Assembly (NCBI RefSeq): GCF_016925495.1
Contig: NZ_CP070491.1
Coordinates: 434,001-498,000 of the forward strand
Reading direction: 5' to 3'
Length of the DNA stretch: 64,000 nucleotides
From: Methylococcus sp. EFPC2
Lineage (GTDB): Bacteria; Pseudomonadota; Gammaproteobacteria; Methylococcales; Methylococcaceae
The position numbers were made by a program, and so were the translations under genes. Positions 41,545 to 50,372 of the stretch are shown here, one piece after another (position 1 is the first letter of the stretch; each line of letters opens with the position of its first letter). The notes beneath the pieces were generated by a model, which made no database searches, was not told where the DNA came from, and worked only from the letters and a program-made list of their open reading frames with translations.

Positions 41545-42159
41545 CGGACTTCTATAAATATCTGCCCTAGAAAGGTTCTGTCGGTCATGACCCGACGAGT
41601 CGGAGTTTCTAGGCTGTTAGGATAAGCTTCGTCCTTAGGCTGATCGTACGCGGGCCCTCCGATTGATACAAGGTCCATAGGATATGTCAGGTGGGAGAGA
41701 CCTTCAGGCCGCGATCTTCGCGGGCTAAAGGCTGTTTCCACGAAGAACTGACCAGGGTCTCGGGCCACCTTAATAACGAAGCCAGGGTGCACTCGGAGCG
41801 CGTCGGCTTGTGTCGCTGTTGGGAGTCCGATAGGGCTTGGGGTTCTGCACGCGGCATGGCGCAACCAATCCGTGTCAGTTTATTGGTCCAGAGCTGGGAA
41901 TTTATTGTTTCCTGTGGACAAGCTCGAGAAATGAGCGTACGGTGTCCCCAGTTTGTCGCGGCACGAAGTATCGATCTTCGCGCCGAGGATACGGTCACTT
42001 TCTCCAGATAGTGCCTTCCGGCACCTGCTAGCCTCCGCCTCCTTCTGCCAAACCGCACGCGGTGCGCTCCTTTGAGCCGCCCTGTGGTCTTTCCACCTCA
42101 TAAGCCCGCGCTTAGATCGATATCGTGCTCGTCACGGTAGGCGGGGGCCAGGAAAATTC
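41545..42159. other. long leader/intergenic region before rhlE
   Basis: 615 bp between divergent genes. I found no gene, tRNA or clear hairpin terminator. It may contain a long 5' untranslated region for the helicase, as cold-inducible helicase genes often have, but nothing in the sequence proves it. Confidence 0.4.
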
Positions 42160-43413
42160 ATGCCTTTTACTTCTCTCGGGCTTTCTACGGCCCTCTTGCG
42201 CGCAGTGGCCGAACAAGGCTATGCGCAACCCACTCCTATCCAATCTCAAGCCATTCCGGCCGTGCTTGGCGGTCGCGATCTGCTGGCGGCGGCCCAGACC
42301 GGCACCGGCAAAACCGCCGCGTTCACCCTGCCTTTGTTGCAGCGTCTGACCGACGCCCCTCAAGCCGCTGATCGGCCGTCCGCAGGACGGGCCCCTCGCG
42401 TGCTGGTGCTGGTGCCGACCCGCGAACTCGCCGCCCAGGTCAGCGAAAGCGTGCGCCTCTATGGACGCTATACCCAGGTCCGCGCGGCGGTCGTCTTCGG
42501 CGGCGTCGGGCTGCAGCCGCAGATCGATGCTTTGCGCCGCGGCATTGACATACTGATCGCGACGCCCGGGCGTCTGCTCGATCTGATCAAGCAGCGCCAT
42601 GCCAGCCTGGCGAAAATTGAAGTTCTCGTATTGGACGAAGCCGATCGCATGCTCGATATGGGCTTCATCCACGACATCAAGCGCATCCTCGGATTGCTGC
42701 CGAAAACCCGGCAGAACCTGCTGTTTTCGGCCACTTTCTCCGATGAAATCCGCGAACTCTCCGGTGCCTTCCTGCACGATCCGCTCAGCATCGACGTTGC
42801 GCCGCGCAACGCGCCGGCCACGCGGGTGAGCCAGTCGGTTTGCCATACCCCGAAAGCGGATAAGCCGGCGCTGCTGGCCCGCCTGCTCGGCGAAGAAGGG
42901 CGCGGACAGACCCTGGTATTCGCGCGTACCAAGCACGGCGCCAACCGGCTGGCCGACCAGCTCGGCGAAGGCGGCTTCCGGGTCGCGGTGATCCACGGCA
43001 ACAAGAGCCAGTCGGCGCGCGCCAAGGCGCTCGGTGACTTCAAGGCGAATCGCGTGCAGGTGCTGGTCGCGACCGACATCGCCGCGCGCGGTATCGACAT
43101 CCACCAGTTGCCGCATGTCGTGAACTACGAATTGCCCAACGTGCCCGCGGATTATGTGCACCGCATAGGCCGCACGGGCCGGGCGGGAGCCGAAGGCGAA
43201 GCTATCTCCCTGGTGTCGGCCGACGAAGCGCCGCAATTGCGGGACATCGAGCGTCTGCTGGGGCGGAAACTGCCGTTCCATCCCTTGTCCGCGGCTGCTC
43301 AAGCGGGCGGGAAAGCCGAGCCGTCGGTGCATCGGGCGCCGCCGCGCCCCAAGTCCGGACGTCGCGGAGCTGCGGCGACCCGTTCCCCGGCAGCCCCCCG
43401 CTTTTTGTCGTAA
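42160..43413 (+). CDS. rhlE: DEAD-box RNA helicase, RhlE type
   Basis: 417 aa. Motifs in order: Q motif ([14 protein letters not shown], near 20), [12 protein letters not shown] (near 44), Ia PTRELAAQ, Ib [18 protein letters not shown] (near 163), [33 protein letters not shown]. The C-terminal tail of about 60 residues is basic and Pro/Ala-rich, as in RhlE. Unwinds RNA duplexes in ribosome assembly and mRNA decay. Two RRM proteins follow. Confidence 0.95.
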   Translation: MPFTSLGLSTALLRAVAEQGYAQPTPIQSQAIPAVLGGRDLLAAAQTGTGKTAAFTLPLLQRLTDAPQAADRPSAGRAPRVLVLVPTRELAAQVSESVRLYGRYTQVRAAVVFGGVGLQPQIDALRRGIDILIATPGRLLDLIKQRHASLAKIEVLVLDEADRMLDMGFIHDIKRILGLLPKTRQNLLFSATFSDEIRELSGAFLHDPLSIDVAPRNAPATRVSQSVCHTPKADKPALLARLLGEEGRGQTLVFARTKHGANRLADQLGEGGFRVAVIHGNKSQSARAKALGDFKANRVQVLVATDIAARGIDIHQLPHVVNYELPNVPADYVHRIGRTGRAGAEGEAISLVSADEAPQLRDIERLLGRKLPFHPLSAAAQAGGKAEPSVHRAPPRPKSGRRGAAATRSPAAPRFLS

Positions 43414-43443
43414 GCCACTCCCACTTCGCAGGAGAGAAACAGC

Positions 43444-43713
43444 ATGCTGAGAATCTACGCCGGAAATTTGCCGGAGGATCTGACCGAAAAAGAATTTACG
43501 GACTTGTTTGCCCAGCACGGGCGAGTCCGCGGATTTCAACTGGCGCGCGACATTTTTAGCGGACGGTGTCGCGGCTTTGGTTTTATCGAAATGGAAGGCC
43601 ACGAGGCCAGGGCGGCGATCGGTGCCTTGAATGGCGCCAACCTGCGGGGCAAATGCCTGCGGGTCAACGAAGAACGTCCGCGCGGGCGGACGGGAGGTAG
43701 AGGACGTCGTTAA
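43444..43713 (+). CDS. RRM-domain RNA-binding protein 1
   Basis: 89 aa, one RNA recognition motif. RNP2 is IYAGNLP (residues 4-10) and RNP1 is RCRGFGFIEM (near 43). A short Arg/Gly tail follows. Starts 31 bp after rhlE with GGAGAG upstream, so it is probably in the same transcript. Divergent at RNP1 from the second copy. Confidence 0.93.
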   Translation: MLRIYAGNLPEDLTEKEFTDLFAQHGRVRGFQLARDIFSGRCRGFGFIEMEGHEARAAIGALNGANLRGKCLRVNEERPRGRTGGRGRR

Positions 43714-43770
43714 CGGCTGATCGAACCGATCGGCACCCCCTTTTTCATTTTCAAATCCTTAGGAATTTTC

Positions 43771-44085
43771 ATGAGCAAAAAACTATATGTAGGCAACCTG
43801 AGCTACAGCGTAAACAACAGCGAACTCGAAGCCTTGTTCGCCGCGCATGGCGTGGTCGAATCCGCGAGCGTCATCACCGACCGGGATACCGGGCGTTCCA
43901 AGGGCTTCGGTTTCGTCGAGATGCGTAACGACCAGGAAGCCAGAGCGGCGATCTCGGCGCTCAACGGCAAGGACTTGGACGGCCGCAACTTGACCGTCAA
44001 TGAAGCCCGCCCGCGCGAAGAGCGTTCCGGCGGCTTTGGCGGCGGCGCGGGACGCGGCGGTTTCGGCGGCGGACGCCGTTACTAA
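43771..44085 (+). CDS. RRM-domain RNA-binding protein 2 (glycine-rich tail)
   Basis: 104 aa. RNP2 LYVGNLS (4-10), RNP1 KGFGFVEM (near 46), then a Gly/Arg-rich tail (GGFGGGAGRGGFGGG). This matches bacterial Rbp proteins that act as cold-response RNA chaperones. Located 58 bp after the first RRM gene. Confidence 0.95.
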   Translation: MSKKLYVGNLSYSVNNSELEALFAAHGVVESASVITDRDTGRSKGFGFVEMRNDQEARAAISALNGKDLDGRNLTVNEARPREERSGGFGGGAGRGGFGGGRRY

Positions 44086-44091
44086 GAGGGG

Positions 44092-44120
44092 AGCGGTGCG
44101 GGTAGCGACCCGCACCGCCT
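44092..44120 (+). terminator. hairpin after the RRM genes
   Basis: GGTGCGGGT-agcg-ACCCGCACC, a perfect 9-bp stem with a 4-nt loop, 8 bp after the stop. Lacks a strong T-tract. Confidence 0.55.
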
Positions 44121-44456
44121 AACTCTCGAGTCGATGATCGGGCCTACCAGGCCCGCATCGATTTCGACCGAAGCAGGAAGCGCAGGGTGCCTGCCTTCCA
44201 GACGTCGCGTGCAGCGGCCCTGGCCCCGCAGATCGGGTCAGGGCCGTTTTGCGTTTCCCGCGGGCGACCGATGATGCGGCGCTTGCCCTCGTGCGTTTTG
44301 ATGATTCCCTTCAGTTCCCTCGAGGTCTTGCCGGGCCATAGTGCGTAAAGTCGCCGCACCGGCGGCCATTGAAACCTGCGCGCCCCACCGCAGCGCTTGC
44401 CTCGTCATGCCGGTTTGCGCCAAGATGCGCGGCCGCACGACCGCCTTTTTCGCCCC
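44121..44456. other. intergenic region before parC
   Basis: 336 bp. Short open frames on the minus strand (e.g. 44144-44359) have no supporting start signal or domain. The parC promoter must lie here. Confidence 0.4.
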
Positions 44457-46691
44457 ATGAGCACCGCCAACAATTACGAAACCCTACCCGTCAAGGACTT
44501 CACCGAGAAGGCCTACCTGGATTATTCCATGTACGTCATCCTCGACCGCGCCCTGCCCAACATCGCCGACGGGCTCAAGCCGGTGCAGCGGCGCATCGTC
44601 TACGCCATGTCCGAACTGGGGCTTTCAGCGCAGTCCAAGCACAAAAAATCCGCCCGCACCGTGGGCGACGTGCTGGGTAAATACCATCCGCACGGCGATT
44701 CCGCCTGTTACGAGGCCATGGTCTTGATGGCCCAGCCTTTCTCCTACCGCTATCCCCTGATAGACGGGCAGGGCAACTGGGGCTCGCCGGACGATCCCAA
44801 GTCATTCGCCGCCATGCGCTACACGGAAGCGCGGCTCACGCCCTATGCCCAGACCCTGTTGGCCGAACTGGAGCAGGGCACGGTGGACTGGATACCCAAT
44901 TTCGACGGCACGCTGGATGAGCCAGCCCTGTTGCCCGCGCGCCTGCCCAACCTGCTGCTCAATGGCACGACGGGCATCGCGGTCGGAATGGCGACCGACA
45001 TCCCACCGCACAATCTGCGCGAGGTGGTGAGCGCCTGCATCCGTCTGCTGGACGAGCCGGAAACGCCCCTGGAAGCCTTGTGCGAGCTGGTCAAAGGCCC
45101 GGATTTTCCCACCGAGGCGGAGATCATCACCCCGCGCCCCGATCTGCTGCGCCTCTACCAGACCGGCAACGGTTCGGTGCGATTGCGCGCCCGTTACGAG
45201 CAGGAAGACGGCAACATCGTCGTCACCGCGCTGCCCTACCAGGTGTCCGGCGCCAAGGTGATGGAGCAGATCGCCGCGCAGATGCAGGCCAAGAAGCTGC
45301 CCATGGTCGAGGATCTGCGCGACGAGTCCGACCACGAGAGTCCGACCCGGCTGGTCATCATGCCCAAGTCCAGGCGCATCGACGCGGCCCAGCTCATGTC
45401 GCACCTGTTCGCCACCACAGATCTGGAGCGGAGCTACCGCGTCAATCTCAACCTGATCGGCCTGGACGGCAAGCCACGGGTCAAGAATCTCAAGGACATA
45501 CTGAGCGAATGGTTGGTCTACCGCGCCCGCACGGTCACCCGGCGTCTGCAGCACCGGCTGGATAAGGTGCTGGCCCGGTTGCACATCCTCGAAGGCTTGC
45601 TGATCGCCTATCTCAATATCGACGAAGTGATCGCCATCATCCGCCACGAGGACGAGCCCAAGCCGGTGTTGATGGAACGCTTCGGGCTGACCGACATCCA
45701 GGCCGAGGCCATCCTCGAGCTCAAGCTGCGCCACCTGGCCAAGCTGGAAGAAATGAAGATCCGCGGCGAACAGGACGAACTCGAACAGGAGCGCGAGCGC
45801 TTGCAGGAGATCCTGGGTTCGCGCGAGAAGCTGCACGAACTCATCAAGCAGGAGCTGACCCAGGACGCCGACAAGCACGGCGACGCGCGCCGTTCGCCCA
45901 TCGTGGTGCGGCAGAGCGCCCAGGCTATCGACGAGACCGCCTTGATCGCCAACGAGCCGGTCACCATCATCTTGTCGGAGAAAGGCTGGATACGCGCCGC
46001 CAAGGGCCACGAGATCGACCCCACGACCTTGGCCTACCGTACCGGCGACGCCTTCCTGGCGTCCGCCCAGGGACGCAGCAGCCAGCCGGCGTATTTTCTG
46101 GATTCGACAGGGCGGGCCTACGCCGTGTCGGCGCACGATCTGCCGTCCGCGCGCAGCCAGGGCGAGCCTTTGACCGGACGCCTGAATCCGCCGGCCGGCG
46201 CGACCTTCATCCATCTGCTGGCCGGCGCGGACGAGGACGGCTATCTGCTGGCGTCCAGTGCCGGTTACGGCTTCCTCACCCGTCTGGGCGAGCTCAACAC
46301 CAAGAACCGCTCGGGCAAGGCCATGTTGTCGCTGCCGGATAAGTCCACCGTCATGAAGCCGGTGCGCGTGGGCAATCCGGAAACCGACCGCCTGGCGGCC
46401 GTCACCCAGCAGGGGCGGCTGCTGATACTGGCGCTGAGCGAGGTGCCGGTGCTCGACAAGGGCAAGGGCAACAAGCTGATCGACATCAAGTCCGCAGAAC
46501 TGGCCAAGGGAGAAGACACCCTCATCGCCCTGGCCAGCCTGCCGCCGGGCGCCAGCCTGAAAGTCACCGCCGGCAAGCGCACGCTGACTTTGCAGGGCGC
46601 CGATCTGACCCACTACGAAGGCCCGCGCGGCCGCCGCGGCAACCCGCTGCCGCGCGGATTCCAGCGGGTGGAGGGATTGGAGGCGGTTTGA
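44457..46691 (+). CDS. parC: DNA topoisomerase IV subunit A
   Basis: 744 aa. ATG at 44457. Decatenates daughter chromosomes together with ParE. The 5Y-CAP core contains the quinolone region [15 protein letters not shown], with wild-type-like Ser and Glu, and the catalytic Tyr in [14 protein letters not shown]. The C-terminal beta-pinwheel has the repeats [16 protein letters not shown] and [10 protein letters not shown]. The length matches ParC of E. coli size, not GyrA. No parE in the window. Confidence 0.95.
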   Translation: MSTANNYETLPVKDFTEKAYLDYSMYVILDRALPNIADGLKPVQRRIVYAMSELGLSAQSKHKKSARTVGDVLGKYHPHGDSACYEAMVLMAQPFSYRYPLIDGQGNWGSPDDPKSFAAMRYTEARLTPYAQTLLAELEQGTVDWIPNFDGTLDEPALLPARLPNLLLNGTTGIAVGMATDIPPHNLREVVSACIRLLDEPETPLEALCELVKGPDFPTEAEIITPRPDLLRLYQTGNGSVRLRARYEQEDGNIVVTALPYQVSGAKVMEQIAAQMQAKKLPMVEDLRDESDHESPTRLVIMPKSRRIDAAQLMSHLFATTDLERSYRVNLNLIGLDGKPRVKNLKDILSEWLVYRARTVTRRLQHRLDKVLARLHILEGLLIAYLNIDEVIAIIRHEDEPKPVLMERFGLTDIQAEAILELKLRHLAKLEEMKIRGEQDELEQERERLQEILGSREKLHELIKQELTQDADKHGDARRSPIVVRQSAQAIDETALIANEPVTIILSEKGWIRAAKGHEIDPTTLAYRTGDAFLASAQGRSSQPAYFLDSTGRAYAVSAHDLPSARSQGEPLTGRLNPPAGATFIHLLAGADEDGYLLASSAGYGFLTRLGELNTKNRSGKAMLSLPDKSTVMKPVRVGNPETDRLAAVTQQGRLLILALSEVPVLDKGKGNKLIDIKSAELAKGEDTLIALASLPPGASLKVTAGKRTLTLQGADLTHYEGPRGRRGNPLPRGFQRVEGLEAV

Positions 46692-47096
46692 ACTTACCGC
46701 AGTGACCTGAAGGCCGCGTTAGCTGCCGTCTAAAGGGCTGTGGACATAGCTTTGGCGTATATGCCCGATAGAAGACGATTGGCACTTTTTCGGCCATTGC
46801 CGCCTGTTGAATAGCTCCGAGCAGCGTCAGCAATGCAGCCAGTTGCTGATAGGCAGGCTGTAGGCAAGCTTTCTGCTCAGTCAAGATAAAACATCCTTCC
46901 CCTCTGCTGCTGTTTGTGTCAGCAGAGGTTGAATGGCGGATAAAGTAGACCAGTCATTCTAGGCAGTTTCTCAAAGGTGCCCCTCGGCGAATGCCTTCAC
47001 TGGGTAAAAACCGCTGCTGCCACAGATTTACATCCCTTTGATGCCATTCGGTGTGTCGATGAGAAGTCTGGTCAATGAAATTGAATTCGGCTCCTA
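46692..47096. other. boundary region of the AT-rich island
   Basis: 405 bp after parC. Composition turns AT-richer towards 46.9 kb. A minus-strand frame beginning with TTG at 46884 extends into parC antisense and is not convincing. No tRNA or attachment-site repeat was seen. Confidence 0.4.
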
Positions 47097-47639
47097 TCAA
47101 GACATAGTAACCAAGCCTTGTCTTGAAGCCAGAAGTACAGAAGCGAGAGCGAAAGCTTGGCAAAGTTCGCCGCCATAGAGTGCTTGCCGGACCTCTTCGG
47201 TAGATAACAATTGGACAGTTGTCCCATCCTCTGGTACCACTCCTAATTTTGGTGAGGGATTGCGGCAGAAAAACGAGTGCACATAGTTGTTTTGGAGACC
47301 AGCATTCGCTAGATAATTGCCTAGGATGAACCACTCTCCTCCCGCATACCCGGTTTCCTCCAATAATTCCTCCTGCGCTGACTCCAGAGGGGATGCCCCA
47401 TCTTCGACGATACCACCTGGCAGTTCCAATGTTTCTCTGGCTAAGGCATAGCGAAACTGTCGCACAAAGACAAACTGTCCAGAGGGTACAATTGCCAACA
47501 CGTTTACCCAATCAGGGCATTTCAATACGTTGAACCGATTCGTAGCGCCGTTTCCCCTATCAGCGTCGAAAGATTTGACGCTATACACCCCAAAATCCCA
47601 CTCTGCTACGATCTGGCCTGAAGCTGATTTCGGATCCAA
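47097..47639 (-). CDS. Nudix hydrolase (ADP-ribose pyrophosphatase-like), island gene 5
   Basis: 180 aa from a TTG start at 47639 with AGGA six bases upstream; no ATG fits. The Nudix box GGIVEDGASPLESAQEELLEETGY is at residues 75-98. Compared with G-x5-E-x7-REUxEExGU it has Ala for the first Glu and Glu for the Arg, but keeps the metal-binding EExxEE part. An upstream VNVLAIVPSGQFVFVRQFRYA segment is like ADP-ribose and sugar-nucleotide hydrolases. Overlaps the histidine phosphatase gene by 34 bases. Confidence 0.85.
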   Translation of the reverse strand: MDPKSASGQIVAEWDFGVYSVKSFDADRGNGATNRFNVLKCPDWVNVLAIVPSGQFVFVRQFRYALARETLELPGGIVEDGASPLESAQEELLEETGYAGGEWFILGNYLANAGLQNNYVHSFFCRNPSPKLGVVPEDGTTVQLLSTEEVRQALYGGELCQAFALASVLLASRQGLVTMS

Positions 47640-48235
47640 TGTAAATCCTGAGTTGTTAGTCGAAAGGATACCGGGCGCGTGTAATCGAAATGAAGGTTGT
47701 AATAATTGCCACCATTTTCGGGAGTACGCCGTAACTTAATATTTTTTAAGAGAACTAAGGAAGACCGTGTAGCAACAATGCAAATGCTAGTAACTTGCGA
47801 TCTATTTATAGAACATAGTAGTTGAAGACCTTGGCAAAAGAAGCTGGACATATCCTGCATGCCAGGAATTGAAACATCAGATATTTCGATCTCCCTACGA
47901 TTCCAGCGGCTTAATGTGTCCATTTCGTAGGGATATTTGGCTTTGGCCTCATCAACTTGTAAGCCAGATAATTTTCCAAGATCGATAGGTTTTAGGAGAG
48001 GAGACTCGTACATCTTGCATTTATGCAATTTTTCCGCAATCAAGGTAGCGGTATGTCGAGTTTGCGCAGTTGGGGCGAATATAAGATGCTCGATCGGAGG
48101 GGTTTGCCGCTGAAGGTACCCGCCCGCGAGTCTTGCGGCCAAGCACCCTCTAGCCGTTAGGCTTTCGCCACAACCACCGATAACATCAATAAGATTCTTC
48201 TTGCTTTCTCCATGGCGAATTAGTATTACGCGCAC
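47606..48235 (-). CDS. histidine phosphatase (phosphoglycerate mutase-like), island gene 4
   Basis: 209 aa from GTG at 48235, which directly opens VRVILIRHGESKKN with the RHG catalytic motif. A TTG at 48283 would extend it into the upstream gene. The second histidine of this fold is not clear by eye: the C-terminal region reads SICIVATRSSLVLLKNI where other members have HG. It may therefore be catalytically altered. Low GC and codon use differ from flanking genes. Confidence 0.78.
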   Translation of the reverse strand: MRVILIRHGESKKNLIDVIGGCGESLTARGCLAARLAGGYLQRQTPPIEHLIFAPTAQTRHTATLIAEKLHKCKMYESPLLKPIDLGKLSGLQVDEAKAKYPYEMDTLSRWNRREIEISDVSIPGMQDMSSFFCQGLQLLCSINRSQVTSICIVATRSSLVLLKNIKLRRTPENGGNYYNLHFDYTRPVSFRLTTQDLHWIRNQLQARS

Positions 48236-48245
48236 GATTATTAAG

Positions 48246-48878
48246 CTAACGCAAAGAAATCTGTCGGGCTGGCGTTCCCGCAAAAGTACCAGTCTCGCTA
48301 AGGTTTGTTATCACTGATGCTCCGGCGCCAATTACGACGTCGGGAGCAATGCTCAAATTCTGAATAATACTCGCCCTCATGCCGACGTATGCTCCATCGC
48401 CAATACATGTGGATGATCCAATACATGCGCCGGGACAGATGTTGGTGAAGGAGCCAATGTTGCTCATTGCGCCTATGAAAGCATTGGAATTAGCTAGGAC
48501 GTATTTTCCAAGTACTGCCCCAGGCCCTATTATGGCGCCAGGAAAAATAACACTACCGTATCCAATAGATATGTTACCAAGGAGAATGGCTGCTGGATCA
48601 ATTATGGTTGCCATGGAGTATTCAAGGCCCCTAGAATTAATGAGCGAACACAATTTGCGCCTATTTTTATTATCCCCAACGGCAATTACCAGTTTTTTGT
48701 CTTTTATTTTGCTGGCAGAAAGGTTATTAGTTTTTCCCCAGAAAAGAGACGCCGAGATTGGTGGCAGACTCTCAGGTGAATCATCAATAAAGCCTTCAAC
48801 ACTAAAGCTTCCAGTTCTTTTGGCAATTTCCGCGACGGTTAAGCCAAGAGTGGAGCCTCCAATAATCAATAGCTTCAT
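48246..48878 (-). CDS. NeuD/PglD-family sugar O/N-acyltransferase-like protein, island gene 3
   Basis: 210 aa. The N-terminal Rossmann-like part MKLLIIGGSTLGLTVAEIAKR (residues 1-75) is followed by a left-handed beta-helix built from hexapeptide repeats (IGYGSVIFPGAIIGPGAVLGK onward) and closes with VIGAGASVITNLSETGTFAGTPAR. That is the NeuD/PglD arrangement; such enzymes acylate nucleotide-linked amino sugars or sialic acids. No sugar-nucleotide biosynthesis genes are nearby, so the substrate may differ. Overlaps its neighbour by ATGA. Confidence 0.85.
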   Translation of the reverse strand: MKLLIIGGSTLGLTVAEIAKRTGSFSVEGFIDDSPESLPPISASLFWGKTNNLSASKIKDKKLVIAVGDNKNRRKLCSLINSRGLEYSMATIIDPAAILLGNISIGYGSVIFPGAIIGPGAVLGKYVLANSNAFIGAMSNIGSFTNICPGACIGSSTCIGDGAYVGMRASIIQNLSIAPDVVIGAGASVITNLSETGTFAGTPARQISLR

Positions 48879-49642
48879 GGTACCTTAATTAAGATATTGG
48901 CGGCCAATATTTTTGAGTCAATCAAATTATTGTTATTAAAATTAAACTCCATAAGCATCGCAAAATCACTTTTTCCCACCTGTGAGTCAATATTTTTCAT
49001 TAAAAAATCGTCTGTGGTCAGAGCTTTTACTACACCCCACGTCCCCCTGCCTCGTAGCCCAAAAGCGACCAAATAAGATGACGTCGCGTTTCCGTTCGAC
49101 CCCGTTATTCTTATAACTAAACCAAAATCTTTTAAAAGCGTTTCATCCTGGGCTAACTCACTTTTATATTTATTGCCACCGTCCAGTAGGCTCTCTGAAT
49201 CAGGGTCATAAAGAAAAGGAATCCTGTATTTACTCTTAGCTAGTGCCAGAATATCTTGTGTCACATTGTTGCTTTTTGGTCCACCAATGGAAATAACGTG
49301 CCTACCTTTTAGTCTTGTTAAATCGGCGCTAGGGTCTTGAATTAATTCAGTATCTATTTTTAGGCGTGACAAAGTGTTCCTTAGCTCAGAAAATGCTTGC
49401 ACCTCGCTTAAACTGACTTTCTGAGTGCCACTTTTGCGGCTACTGCTTTTTGTGGTCAAGACGACCCATGTTGCGCGTGGATTGCTCAGGAATGGTTTCC
49501 ATAAATTCCTAGCGAACCAATTATGCCTAATTTCTTTTAAGCGTGTCACAACCCGATAGAACAGGCCTAAAAGGAAAGTTAATATAGAACCGGCAATAGC
49601 CCCCCGCCAATCACTTATTGATAGATCAAATAACTCACCCAT
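48875..49642 (-). CDS. membrane-anchored protein of unknown family, island gene 2
   Basis: 255 aa. One N-terminal membrane helix (RGAIAGSILTFLLGLFYRVV, residues 14-33). A cytoplasmic alpha/beta domain follows, with GRHVISIGGPKSNNVTQDIL near residue 115, FLYDPDSESLLDGG near 145, and VAFGLRGRGTWGVVKALT near 205. The glycine-rich stretches suggest a nucleotide- or nucleotide-sugar-binding fold, but I cannot name a family. Overlaps the Nudix gene by 8 bases and the NeuD-like gene by 4. Confidence 0.75.
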   Translation of the reverse strand: MGELFDLSISDWRGAIAGSILTFLLGLFYRVVTRLKEIRHNWFARNLWKPFLSNPRATWVVLTTKSSSRKSGTQKVSLSEVQAFSELRNTLSRLKIDTELIQDPSADLTRLKGRHVISIGGPKSNNVTQDILALAKSKYRIPFLYDPDSESLLDGGNKYKSELAQDETLLKDFGLVIRITGSNGNATSSYLVAFGLRGRGTWGVVKALTTDDFLMKNIDSQVGKSDFAMLMEFNFNNNNLIDSKILAANILIKVP

Positions 49643-50105
49643 TAATCAATCTCTCGGCTATCAAAGACAAAATCGCGGCAACAGTCGGGGCATGTGAAAT
49701 ACTTCCCGACCTTAACGCATCCTGAGCATCATTCAAATCAAGCAGTAGTACTCCGTCCCTAAGTTCTAAAGGCTCTTGCGAATGCGTTCTTATAAGTTGC
49801 GTGCAATGCTTAGAGGCGGAAAAATCCATATCAAGTTTCACCATACGCCCTATTGCCTCCCCGACAATCCCCGCCTCCTCCCAAAGTTCTCGAACCGCTG
49901 CTTCTTCAGAGGTCTCTCCTAATTCTACTCGCCCACCGGGAAGCTCAATCGTATAAACACCATGGAACGGGCGCCATTGTTTCACCAAGATCAATGCATT
50001 CGGCTTACTGCTAAATGTATGTACGGCACATGCCGAGTCAGGAAAGAGGTAAAACGTTTCCTTTTCCACATGTACTATTGTCCGTTCTGGATGATCCGAT
50101 GCCAT
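49635..50105 (-). CDS. Nudix hydrolase with canonical box, island gene 1
   Basis: 156 aa from ATG at 50105, with GGAG five bases upstream; GTG 50153 is a weaker alternative. The Nudix box GGRVELGETSEEAAVRELWEEAGI (residues 57-80) matches the consensus at every catalytic position. The segment KQWRPFHGVYTIELPGG resembles ADP-ribose and sugar-nucleotide pyrophosphatases. First gene of the five-gene operon. Confidence 0.88.
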   Translation of the reverse strand: MASDHPERTIVHVEKETFYLFPDSACAVHTFSSKPNALILVKQWRPFHGVYTIELPGGRVELGETSEEAAVRELWEEAGIVGEAIGRMVKLDMDFSASKHCTQLIRTHSQEPLELRDGVLLLDLNDAQDALRSGSISHAPTVAAILSLIAERLING

Positions 50106-50204
50106 AGGCACTCCAATATCAGTATTCAAGTGATTGTACCCTAGCATTTCCACAATGCATGCGCGATATTGATTTAGCCGCTTCGCAAGGGAGGTCGCAG
50201 GAAT

Positions 50205-50372
50205 GTGACCGTTAACAGACCCTCGACACTGAAGAAGTGGATGGCGGCAATGGCCGAAATCCTGCCTGTGGCGGCGATTCTAACCGGATGCGGAAAAAAG
50301 TATCAGTCGACGGCGGGCAAGGCTTACGACCGACTTTATCGCCCTTACAAGCTCAGCTCTTGCCCATACTGA
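50205..50372 (+). CDS. possible small lipoprotein
   Basis: 55 aa from GTG at 50205 with AGGA upstream. Residues about 16-29 read EILPVAAILTGCGKK, a short hydrophobic stretch followed by a lipobox-like LTGC, then QSTAGKAYDRLYRPY. It may be a real lipoprotein or a fragment. It overlaps the end of the decayed transporter on the other strand. Confidence 0.35.
   Translation: MTVNRPSTLKKWMAAMAEILPVAAILTGCGKKYQSTAGKAYDRLYRPYKLSSCPY

Noticed and set aside
42112-43602. 496-codon minus-strand frame
   Set aside because: Antisense to rhlE and RRM1, no recognisable protein.
44144-44359. 71-codon minus-strand frame before parC
   Set aside because: No domain, low-quality start; treated as intergenic.
44802-46613. 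603-codon minus-strand frame
   Set aside because: Antisense to parC.
46564-46884. 106-codon minus-strand frame after parC
   Set aside because: Starts with TTG, has no ribosome site and ends inside parC antisense.
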